Shown here: one piece after another, positions 1-7,405 of the stretch
Numbering within the stretch: the first letter of the stretch is position 1
Layout of the letters: each line of letters begins with the position of its first letter
Assembly: GCA_029259935.1 (NCBI GenBank)
Contig: JAJDEH010000123.1
Span: 1-7,576, forward strand
Length of the DNA stretch: 7,576 bases
Source: Planctomycetota bacterium
GTDB taxonomy: Bacteria; Planctomycetota; Planctomycetia; Pirellulales; Pirellulaceae
Direction of reading: 5' to 3'
Position numbers and translations under genes: made by a program
The notes under the pieces: generated by a model
Seen by the model: the letters and a program-made list of their open reading frames with translations, nothing else
Database searches by the model: none
Told to the model about the DNA's origin: nothing

Positions 1-59
1 TTATGGATTGTAAAAAATATCGCATCGGAAATGTGACTTTTGAGGAGATTGATGGGTAA
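1..59 (+). CDS. Possible C-terminal end of a protein entering from the left edge (partial)
   Basis: The third plus-strand frame is open from the window edge to a TAA at 57-59 and reads MDCKKYRIGNVTFEEIDG. The composition looks protein-like, with charged and aromatic residues and no low-complexity run. The other two plus frames stop earlier (TAA at 11-13, TGA at 34-36). If real, it is the tail of a gene convergent with the DUF1501 gene, and the inverted repeat just after it would serve both gene ends. Eighteen codons are far too few to name a family, and chance is a fair alternative. The ATG at position 3 has no room in the window for a visible ribosome binding site, so it should not be read as a start. 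Confidence 0.3.
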   Translation, partial: MDCKKYRIGNVTFEEIDG

Positions 60-83
60 ACGGCGGCACCCCGTTTGTCAGTG

Positions 84-123
84 GTTCGCTCCGCGAACCA
101 AACGTTCTGATCGCGGAGCGAAC
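84..123. repeat. Nested inverted repeat between gene ends, possible bidirectional terminator or REP-like element
   Basis: The 13 bases at 84-96 (GTTCGCTCCGCGA) are the exact reverse complement of 111-123, with a 14-base spacer. A second hairpin competes with it: 82-89 (TGGTTCGC) pairs perfectly with 93-100 (GCGAACCA) around a 3-base loop. The element ends 7 bases from the DUF1501 stop codon, so it would sit at the 3' end of the minus-strand operon transcript, and also just after the possible plus-strand gene end at 59. No run of U follows on either strand, so it is not a textbook intrinsic terminator. It could protect mRNA ends, aid termination by another route, or be a copy of a dispersed palindromic repeat. 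Confidence 0.6.
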
Positions 124-130
124 AGCGACT

Positions 131-1555
<1,425 letters not shown>

Positions 1556-1558
1556 CGT

Positions 1559-4500
1559 TTATTCCTTGGTAATTGTCTCGTCGAGATTCAAGATCAAGCT
1601 GGCCACGACCGTGTAGGCGGCCAGTTGATTCAGGTCGAGTGAGCCATCCGGCGACGATTGTCCCACATGGACCAGCTTGTCCGCGGCTTTCCGATCGGCT
1701 TGAAATGCGGCCAAGTAGGCGTCGAAAGCCCGTTTCAAAATGGCTAGTTCGCTGGCATGCGGCAGCCGCGAAGTCGCCAGTTGGAACATTCGCGATATCC
1801 GTTCGTCGGCTTTGGAAAAATCTTCGTGCATGACGCACTCGGCAACGCCCCGCGCCGCTTCGACGTAGGTCGTGTCGTTCATGATGGCGAGCGCTTGCAA
1901 CGGCGTGTTGGTGAGCGGGCGCTGCACGACGCACGCCTCTCGTGATGGCGCATCGAACGTTGCCATCGATGGCGGGGAAACCGTTCGCTTCCAATAGGAA
2001 TACAGACTGCGGCGGTAAAGGTCGCCGCCCGCCGCCAATTCATAGCTGGTGTCGGTCGCGATTTCGTTCCACAGACCTTCCGGTTGATAGACCTTGACCG
2101 ATTCTCCGCCCAGTCGCTCGACCAACAGCCCGCCAATCGCCAGTGCCTGATCGCGGACGAGTTCCGCCGCCAGGCGCACGCGTGGGCCGCGGGCAAAAAG
2201 ATGATTGTTCGGGTCGCGTTCGATCAGCTCGGGCGTAACGTCCGACGACTGGCGATAAGTGGCGCTAAGGGCGATCAGCCTGAGCATTCTTTTCACATCC
2301 CAGTCGGTGGCAAACTTGGTCGCCATCCAATCGAATAATTCAGGATGCGAAGGCGGCGCGCCTTGCGCTCCAAAGTTCTCCATCGTCGCCACGAGGCCAC
2401 TCCCAAAGAACTGCTGCCAATAACGATTCACGGCAACGCGCGACGTCAGGGGGTTGTCGCGGTCGACCAGCCACCGTGCCAAACTCAAGCGATTGGCCGG
2501 CGCGCCTTTTGGTAGTGGCGGCAACACGGAGGGAACTCCGGCCTTCACCGGGTCGCCCGGCTTGTCATACTGGCCGCGAAGCAGCAGATGGGTCGAACGC
2601 GGTTGCTCCATTTCCATCATGACCATCAACGTGGGCAGGTTCTCTTTGAATTGGTCCAACGCCTGTTGCGCGGCGATCCGCTTTTGGTGGATTTTGCCAA
2701 ATCGATCCTTGCCCGGGGCGGCCAAGAAATAGTCGCGGAGTTTGGTCCGCTCGGCGGGCGTCCGGTGATCCGGGGCCTTGGCGACGATTTCGTTGATCGG
2801 CGCGGCCGCCGAGGCGATTTCAACTTCACTTGGAATTAGACAGCGACTATAAATCCGCACGTCGTCGATGCTGCCGTGGAAGTTGCCGTGCCCCTTGCCG
2901 ATGCGGAGCGGTTCTTCGCTGGCGAAGGTCTGGTTGAGAAAGTCGTGATTGGCTTGCTGCGGCTGTAAGCGGCCGTCGACATAGATGGAAATGCCATCGG
3001 CGATCCGCGAGCCATCATAGGTTACCGCGATATGATGCCACGACTTCAATGGCAATTTGGTTTTCGTTTCGACGCGGATCGAGTCGTCCAACCAGCGTTT
3101 CACCAAGTTGACTTGCAGATGGCCGTTTTCCAGGTGGACGTAGTACCCATCGCCTCGAGACTCGGGCGTCATCCGTGACAGCAAGGTGCCGTCGCCCGCG
3201 GCACGAGCCCAAAATGCGATGGAAAACTTGTCAAAGTACCCAAAATTGCCGACGTCTCCGACGTTAAGGAACTGGCCGTCGCGAACCTGTAAAGCTTTGC
3301 CTTTGACTCCGTCCACGTAACTGGGCTCACCGCCTTCCGCCGGTTCTGGCCGGGAAGAACTGTCCGGCTTGGCGTCCAATTCGAAGGCGGCTATCAGGCC
3401 CTTGGAAACCGTCCAGTCCAGTGGCTTGTTCGTGTCCAGCGATCGTTCCCAGTCCCGTTGTGCCGCATTCAATTCCTTTTCCAGTTTTTGGAAGCGAGCC
3501 GCGGCCACTCGCGCGGTTTGTTGTAACTTCGCCAAGCGGCGTTGTTGGATGGGCGTCGGCGCTTTGATGAACGGCGGCGAATTCCCTTCTTTGATTGCCC
3601 TTCCATGCTCGGGAACTTGATTGAAAAAGGCAAAAAGTTGATAGAATTCCTTTTGTGTCAGCGGATCGTATTTGTGGTCATGACAGCGCCCGCAGCCTGC
3701 CGTTAATCCAAGCCACACGGTCGCCGTGGTTTCGACGCGATCGATGACGTATTCCACCTGAAATTCCTCGGCCACAATCCCGCCTTCGGCGTTGCCGCGA
3801 TGATTTCGGTTAAAAGCCGTGGCGATCATTTGATTCAAACGAGTAGGGTTCTCGACGAGTGTTTCTCCGCGCGGGTCGAGCTTCGGTCCCGCCGCCAGCA
3901 AATCTCCGGCGATCTGCTCGATGGTAAACTGGTCAAAAGGCATGCCTTGGTTGTAAGCGTCGATGACCCAGTCGCGCCAGCGCCACATGTAGCGGGGACC
4001 GTCGTTTTGATAGCCGCTGGTGTCGGCATAGCGCGCCAGATCGAGCCAGCGGATCGCCATGCGTTCGCCATAGCGAGGCGATGCCAAAAGCCGGTCGGCC
4101 AGCCGGTCGTAGGCGTCGGGGGCATCATCCGCCGTGAAGGCGGCGACTTCATCCGGAGTAGGTGGCAACCCGGTCAGATCCATTGACATGCGCCGAATCA
4201 AGGTGAATTTGTCCGCAGTTTTGGAGGGGGCCAGCTTCTCCGCCTGAAGCCGATCGAGGACAAAGTGGTCGATGGGCGTCCGCTGCCAGCTTGGATCCTT
4301 GAATCCCGCCAGTGATGGCTGGGATGGGCGAACGAACGACCAATGCTGCTGCCAGGGTGCTCCCTGTTCGATCCATTGGCGGATTATGTCGATTTGTTGC
4401 TTGCTTAATGCGAGGCCCGACCCGGCCGGAGGCATCCGTTCGTCGGGATCGTCGGACGTGATGCGGCGGAAAAGTTCGCTTTCATTCGGTTTTCCACGAA

Positions 4501-4759
4501 CGATGGGGCCCGCCGAATCGTCGCCAAATATTGCCTCGCGGACGTCCAGCCGCATATCCGCCTTGCGCTGCGCCTCATCGGGACCATGGCACTTGAAGCA
4601 GGTGTCGGAAAGAATTGGACGGATGTCCCGGTTAAAGCCGATATTCGTTGGAAGTGGTTCGTCGGCAATCAACGTCTGAAAGCAGCAGCACGCACCAGCG
4701 ATGGCCACCAACCGAAGCAAGATTGGCTGGGGATGGTAACCTTGAAAATAGCGATTCAT
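1559..4759 (-). CDS. PSD1-type c-type cytochrome protein (PSCyt1-DUF1549-LamG-DUF1553)
   Basis: This is a 1066-aa exported multidomain protein. An N-terminal hydrophobic segment (about 17-32, ending LIA before DEP) is a signal peptide; the CCC at 24-26 gives a weak alternative lipobox. The order is: PSCyt1 cytochrome-c-like domain at about 45-115, with heme motif CFKCH (54-58) and a possible axial Met in RMPPAG (M109); DUF1549/PSCyt2 at about 163-382, with a second CxxCH, CGRCH (356-360), in CGRCHDHKYDP; a charged, coiled-coil-like linker at about 403-440; a LamG/concanavalin-like domain at about 453-645, ending IDDVRIYSR; DUF1553/PSD1 at about 753-1015, with LTSRVAVNRYWQQFFG and RPLTNTPLQAL. 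The architecture is common in planctomycetes and is normally paired with DUF1501, as here. Binding of heme and of a sugar or other ligand is inferred from domains; no reaction is known for the family. The start is supported by GAGGAA (plus coordinates 4767-4772), 7 bases before the ATG. Confidence 0.96.
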   Translation of the reverse strand: MNRYFQGYHPQPILLRLVAIAGACCCFQTLIADEPLPTNIGFNRDIRPILSDTCFKCHGPDEAQRKADMRLDVREAIFGDDSAGPIVRGKPNESELFRRITSDDPDERMPPAGSGLALSKQQIDIIRQWIEQGAPWQQHWSFVRPSQPSLAGFKDPSWQRTPIDHFVLDRLQAEKLAPSKTADKFTLIRRMSMDLTGLPPTPDEVAAFTADDAPDAYDRLADRLLASPRYGERMAIRWLDLARYADTSGYQNDGPRYMWRWRDWVIDAYNQGMPFDQFTIEQIAGDLLAAGPKLDPRGETLVENPTRLNQMIATAFNRNHRGNAEGGIVAEEFQVEYVIDRVETTATVWLGLTAGCGRCHDHKYDPLTQKEFYQLFAFFNQVPEHGRAIKEGNSPPFIKAPTPIQQRRLAKLQQTARVAAARFQKLEKELNAAQRDWERSLDTNKPLDWTVSKGLIAAFELDAKPDSSSRPEPAEGGEPSYVDGVKGKALQVRDGQFLNVGDVGNFGYFDKFSIAFWARAAGDGTLLSRMTPESRGDGYYVHLENGHLQVNLVKRWLDDSIRVETKTKLPLKSWHHIAVTYDGSRIADGISIYVDGRLQPQQANHDFLNQTFASEEPLRIGKGHGNFHGSIDDVRIYSRCLIPSEVEIASAAAPINEIVAKAPDHRTPAERTKLRDYFLAAPGKDRFGKIHQKRIAAQQALDQFKENLPTLMVMMEMEQPRSTHLLLRGQYDKPGDPVKAGVPSVLPPLPKGAPANRLSLARWLVDRDNPLTSRVAVNRYWQQFFGSGLVATMENFGAQGAPPSHPELFDWMATKFATDWDVKRMLRLIALSATYRQSSDVTPELIERDPNNHLFARGPRVRLAAELVRDQALAIGGLLVERLGGESVKVYQPEGLWNEIATDTSYELAAGGDLYRRSLYSYWKRTVSPPSMATFDAPSREACVVQRPLTNTPLQALAIMNDTTYVEAARGVAECVMHEDFSKADERISRMFQLATSRLPHASELAILKRAFDAYLAAFQADRKAADKLVHVGQSSPDGSLDLNQLAAYTVVASLILNLDETITKE

Positions 4760-4784
4760 TGGCGATTTCCTCGATCGCGACGTC

Positions 4785-4917
4785 GTTCGTCCGCAATCCC
4801 TAGTGTTGTGTCAGACCTTGCCTCGCTGGGGGCTCACGTTGTTCCGCCCCGACCCAACACCGGCAAGTTGGTCCGCAGTCGCTAGTCTAGTCTATGCCGA
4901 TTCGGGTACCTAGTGTT
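4785..4917. repeat. Direct repeat array: two 20-bp copies and one 9-bp half copy upstream of the PSD1 operon
   Basis: Copy A at 4785-4804 and copy B at 4867-4886 match at 17 of 20 positions, with consensus GTTSGTCCGCARTCSCTAGT, and start 82 bp apart. Copy A continues as CCTAGTGTT (4799-4807), and this 9-mer recurs exactly at 4909-4917 without the GTCCGC half. Just after copy B, CTAGTCTAGTCT (4882-4893) repeats the CTAGT unit in tandem. The array lies 26 to 158 bases upstream of the PSD1 start codon, where operator or promoter sites would be expected. Binding sites for a regulator or alternative sigma factor are possible; remnants of a dispersed intergenic repeat are the main alternative. Confidence 0.55.
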
Positions 4918-5030
4918 AAAGCCTATCCCCACCCACCATCCAACAGCCGCCAACATGTCTCGAAACGGATCGATTTTCGTCGGTGATGAGGGGACCGCGT
5001 CCGGCGAAAATAACCGGGAATATCTTGGCT

Positions 5031-5058
5031 TTCAAGCATCGCCATCCTGCCATAGAAT
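5031..5058 (+). promoter_or_regulatory. Weak candidate promoter for the metallopeptidase gene
   Basis: TAGAAT at 5053-5058 matches the housekeeping -10 consensus at 5 of 6 positions. TTCAAG at 5031-5036 lies 16 bases upstream and matches the -35 consensus at only 3 of 6. Transcription would start near 5065, giving a leader of about 48 bases that includes the AAGGAG site. The -35 is poor and planctomycete promoters are not well defined, so this is only a candidate. Confidence 0.25.
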
Positions 5059-5090
5059 CGACACCCCAAAGCAGACTGCCCGTCGAAGTC

Positions 5091-5096
5091 AAGGAG
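5091..5096 (+). promoter_or_regulatory. Ribosome binding site at unusual distance from the metallopeptidase start
   Basis: AAGGAG is a strong Shine-Dalgarno sequence, but 16 bases separate it from the ATG at 5113, when 5-9 is usual. No in-frame ATG, GTG or TTG lies between them (codons from 5098 read GCT TGG ACA GAA GCC ATG). Either initiation tolerates the long spacing, or translation uses the weak purine stretch CAGAAG closer to the ATG. Confidence 0.5.
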
Positions 5097-5112
5097 AGCT
5101 TGGACAGAAGCC

Positions 5113-6210
5113 ATGAAGTCGAAACGCGGAAAAACGACCAGCAAAACAACTCGGAAACCTACTCGCCGAAAACGGGGAGCGGCCCGGCACCACGACACGG
5201 AACCCGCCTGGGTCGGACTGGCGGACAACGAATTGCTCGAGGTGCGCATGTGCGATCTGGGGCTGCGGATCGAAGGCACCCCGCTGGAAGAACGCATCGA
5301 ACGGCTGTACGAGGAATTGGAGTCACGCGACATTCAGTTTCGTCCGCACTTCTGGTTGTCTGACGAGTGGTTTTCGCCCGACGGCGTCCCAGGGATTGCG
5401 ATTCCGTTTTATTTGGCCCATCCACGTCTGGCTCGTTTGGAAAATCGCCAGATGCTGGAAGTCGAGGGCGGGACCGAGGAATGGTGCCTGAAGATTCTGC
5501 GCCATGAAACGGGCCACACGATCGACACCGCGTACCGCCTGCACAATCGGCGGCGCTGGCGCGATGTGTTTGGCAAATACTCCGAGCCCTATCCTGAATA
5601 CTACAGTCCCAAGCCGCACAGCAAGAGCTATGTGTTGCACCTCGAGCCTTGGTACGCCCAATCGCATCCCGCGGAAGATTTTGCCGAGACGTTCGCGGTA
5701 TGGCTGAAACCGCGCTCGCGTTGGCGAACCACCTATAAAGATTGGCCGGCGCTGAAGAAGGTTGAGTACGTCGACCAAGTGATGGGCGACATTGGCGACA
5801 AGCGACCGGCCGTTTCGTCGCGACGCCACATCGATCCGTTGCGAACGGTGCGCAAAACCTTGGGAGAACACTACGCGGAAAAGCGAAAACGATACGGTAT
5901 CGATCAGAGCAACGTGTACGACCGCGACCTGTGTTACCTGTTTTCCGACGACCCCAAGCACGCGAAGAAGACCATGGCGGCCGCGTTCCTCAGGCGTCAT
6001 CGAACGGAACTTCGTCGCGTGGTTGCCTACTGGACGGGCGAATATCAGTACACGATTGACCAAGTGCTGCGCGAAATGATCCATCGTTGCCGCGAACTTA
6101 AATTACGGCTGGGCACCAGCGAACGCGACGCTAAACGCGACGCCATCGTGATGCTGACCGTCCAAACAATGAACTATCTGCACGCGGGCCGGCATCGAAT
6201 CGCCCTGTAG
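5113..6210 (+). CDS. Putative cytoplasmic zinc metallopeptidase (HExGH, Peptidase_Mx-like)
   Basis: This 365-aa protein has the zinc peptidase signature HETGH (131-135), with H131 and H135 as zinc ligands and E132 as the catalytic base. About 50 residues later HPAEDFAETFAVWL (185-198) matches the conserved HPxEDxAE block of the putative zinc-binding metallopeptidase family (PF15887), where E188 or E192 probably supplies the third ligand. The family's substrates are unknown. There is no signal peptide or membrane segment; residues 2-25 are instead very basic (12 Lys/Arg), which suggests binding to an acidic partner or surface. The peptidase core covers about 45-230. The C-terminal 125 residues are charged and probably helical, and I recognise no domain there. 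It is divergent from the PSD1 operon and followed by an intrinsic terminator and then an ATP-grasp ligase. The start is the first ATG; its ribosome binding site is oddly far away. Confidence 0.85.
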   Translation: MKSKRGKTTSKTTRKPTRRKRGAARHHDTEPAWVGLADNELLEVRMCDLGLRIEGTPLEERIERLYEELESRDIQFRPHFWLSDEWFSPDGVPGIAIPFYLAHPRLARLENRQMLEVEGGTEEWCLKILRHETGHTIDTAYRLHNRRRWRDVFGKYSEPYPEYYSPKPHSKSYVLHLEPWYAQSHPAEDFAETFAVWLKPRSRWRTTYKDWPALKKVEYVDQVMGDIGDKRPAVSSRRHIDPLRTVRKTLGEHYAEKRKRYGIDQSNVYDRDLCYLFSDDPKHAKKTMAAAFLRRHRTELRRVVAYWTGEYQYTIDQVLREMIHRCRELKLRLGTSERDAKRDAIVMLTVQTMNYLHAGRHRIAL

Positions 6211-6230
6211 AGTACGACCTGTGAAGAGTC

Positions 6231-6290
6231 CGGAATTGGCACGGTGGATGCCTCGCTAGCAGATCCACCTAGGCAATTCCGTTCTTTTTT
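6231..6290 (+). terminator. Intrinsic terminator after the metallopeptidase gene
   Basis: The arm 6231-6249 pairs with 6263-6281 at 16 of 19 positions: eight outer pairs beginning CGGAATTG, three mismatches in the middle, and seven inner pairs GGTGGAT/ATCCACC. The loop is 13 bases. TTCTTTTTT follows at once (6282-6290). The stem begins 20 bases after the stop codon of the metallopeptidase. This is the clearest terminator in the window, and it uncouples the metallopeptidase from the ATP-grasp gene unless there is read-through. Confidence 0.85.
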
Positions 6291-6308
6291 GCACAATATG
6301 GAATCTGC

Positions 6309-6327
6309 GAGGCGCGTTGCGCGTCTC
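6309..6327 (+). other. Small hairpin in the leader of the ATP-grasp gene
   Basis: GAGGCGCG (6309-6316) pairs with CGCGTCTC (6320-6327), giving eight pairs including one G-U, around a 3-base TTG loop. It lies between the upstream terminator and the ATP-grasp start. No U run follows, so it is not a terminator. It may be a leader structure, or simply chance in GC-rich sequence. The TTG of the loop (6317-6319) is an in-frame alternative start that I do not favour. Confidence 0.4.
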
Positions 6328-6373
6328 TTCCCACCTTACCGCAGCTATTTCATCGGATGTGCCTCAGGCTGTC

Positions 6374-6377
6374 AGGG
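6374..6377 (+). promoter_or_regulatory. Ribosome binding site that sets the ATP-grasp start at 6386
   Basis: AGGG lies 8 bases before the ATG at 6386, a normal spacing. The open frame extends upstream to a TTG at 6317, but that codon has no Shine-Dalgarno sequence and sits in a hairpin loop. The extra 23 residues it would add do not resemble the start of an ATP-grasp protein, whereas MKKLRILVL from 6386 is a typical first beta strand. Confidence 0.6.
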
Positions 6378-6385
6378 TCGGTTTT

Positions 6386-7405
6386 ATGAAGAAGCTTCGC
6401 ATCTTGGTTCTCATGCACCAGGATCTGGTCCCGCCTGAAGACATGGACGGCTACACGGACAAAGAGATGTTGCCGTGGAAGACCGAATACGACGTGGTCA
6501 CGACGCTCAAAGCAATCGGACACGACGTGCGGCCGCTCGGTGTCTTTGACGACTTGGGCCCTATTCGCGAGTCGATTGAAACCTGGAAGCCGCACATCGC
6601 CTTCAACCTGCTGGAGGAATTCCACGGCGTCGGGGTCTACGACCATCACGTGGTGAGCTATCTAGAATTGCTCAAACAGCCCTATACCGGCTGCAATCCG
6701 CGCGGCCTGCTGCTGGCGCACGATAAGGTGCTCAGCAAGAAGATTCTCACCTACCATCACATTCCGAATCCGAAGTTCGTGGTCTACCCGCAAGGAAAGC
6801 CGGTCAAAGCTCGGCTGAAATATCCGGTCCTTGTGAAATCGGTGAGCGAAGAAGCGTCCTTGGGAATCGCCCAAGACTCGATCGTTTCCACCGACGAAAA
6901 ACTGGCCGAACGGGTCAAGTTCATTCACGACAAGGTGCATACCGACGCGCTGGTGGAAACTTACATCGACGGTCGAGAACTGTATGTGGGAGTGATTGGA
7001 AATCGCCGCCTGCAAACCTTGCCGGTCTGGGAGATGTTGTTCACCAAGGCTCCGCCCGGCATGGCCCAGATCGCGACCGCCAAGGTGAAATGGGACATCG
7101 CTTACCAAGAGAAACTCGGCATCGATACGAAAGCGGCCATCGACCTGCCTGCCGGCGCGGAAGCGAATATATTTCGGGTTTGCAAGCGGATTTATCGCGC
7201 GTTGAATCTGAGCGGATATGCGCGAATGGATCTGCGTCTTACGGCGGAAGGCAAGATCTCCGTACTTGAGGCGAACCCCAATCCCAATCTCTCCTTCGGC
7301 GAAGATTTCGCTGAATCGGCCGAAACGGTAGGCATGGGGTACGAGGCCCTGCTTCAAAAAATCATCAACTTGGGCCTCCGGCATCAGGCTGCCTGGCAAT
7401 CGTAG
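6386..7405 (+). CDS. ATP-grasp ligase related to D-alanine-D-alanine ligase, substrate unknown
   Basis: This 339-aa protein has the three-part layout of the Ddl family: an N-terminal Rossmann-like domain (MKKLRILVLM, with FNLLEEFHG at 73-81 and PYTGCNP at 99-105), then the ATP-grasp core. Visible core motifs are AHDKVLSKK (111-119), YPVLVKSVSEEASLGI (146-161, ATP-binding K151), ETYIDGRELYVGVIGN (191-206) and YARMDLRL...VLEANPNPNLS (278-303), where D282, E295 and N297 are the expected magnesium ligands. It should therefore join a carboxylate to an amine through an acyl phosphate. It differs from true Ddl: the GGxSxE loop is absent, replaced around E34 by WKTEYDV, and KPxxEGSS reads KSVSEEAS. 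I do not call it ddl; annotation pipelines probably would. It is cytoplasmic and lies 175 bases after the metallopeptidase stop, beyond a terminator. An amidoligase acting on a peptide or amino acid derivative is the best inference. Confidence 0.88.
   Translation: MKKLRILVLMHQDLVPPEDMDGYTDKEMLPWKTEYDVVTTLKAIGHDVRPLGVFDDLGPIRESIETWKPHIAFNLLEEFHGVGVYDHHVVSYLELLKQPYTGCNPRGLLLAHDKVLSKKILTYHHIPNPKFVVYPQGKPVKARLKYPVLVKSVSEEASLGIAQDSIVSTDEKLAERVKFIHDKVHTDALVETYIDGRELYVGVIGNRRLQTLPVWEMLFTKAPPGMAQIATAKVKWDIAYQEKLGIDTKAAIDLPAGAEANIFRVCKRIYRALNLSGYARMDLRLTAEGKISVLEANPNPNLSFGEDFAESAETVGMGYEALLQKIINLGLRHQAAWQS

Larger units (their letters stand above)
4760..5112. other. Divergent intergenic region (353 bp) with direct repeats
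   Basis: This region separates the minus-strand PSD1 operon from the plus-strand metallopeptidase gene, so it must hold promoters for both directions. I see no RNA gene or convincing small protein gene. The side near PSD1 (4785-4917) carries the direct-repeat array described separately. The side near the metallopeptidase holds a weak promoter-like pair and the ribosome binding site. For the minus strand, a TTAACA (plus coordinates 4914-4919) lies 19 bases before TAGACT (4889-4894). The spacing is long and the -10 poor, so I do not annotate it as a promoter. Confidence 0.6.

Noticed and set aside
4913..5116. 67-codon plus-strand frame starting at GTG and overlapping the metallopeptidase start by ATGA
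   Set aside because: The overlap looks like coupling, but there is no ribosome binding site, the start is GTG inside the CCTAGTGTT repeat, and the translation is rich in His, Pro, Ser and Asn with no domain-like pattern.
5323..6084. 253-codon minus-strand open frame
   Set aside because: It is antisense to the metallopeptidase gene, whose HETGH and EDxAE motifs prove the plus frame. Long antisense frames are common in GC-rich codons.
6386..7405. Calling the ATP-grasp gene ddl
   Set aside because: The GGxSxE substrate loop is absent and the gene is not in a cell wall cluster; only the ATP-grasp fold and catalytic residues are shared.
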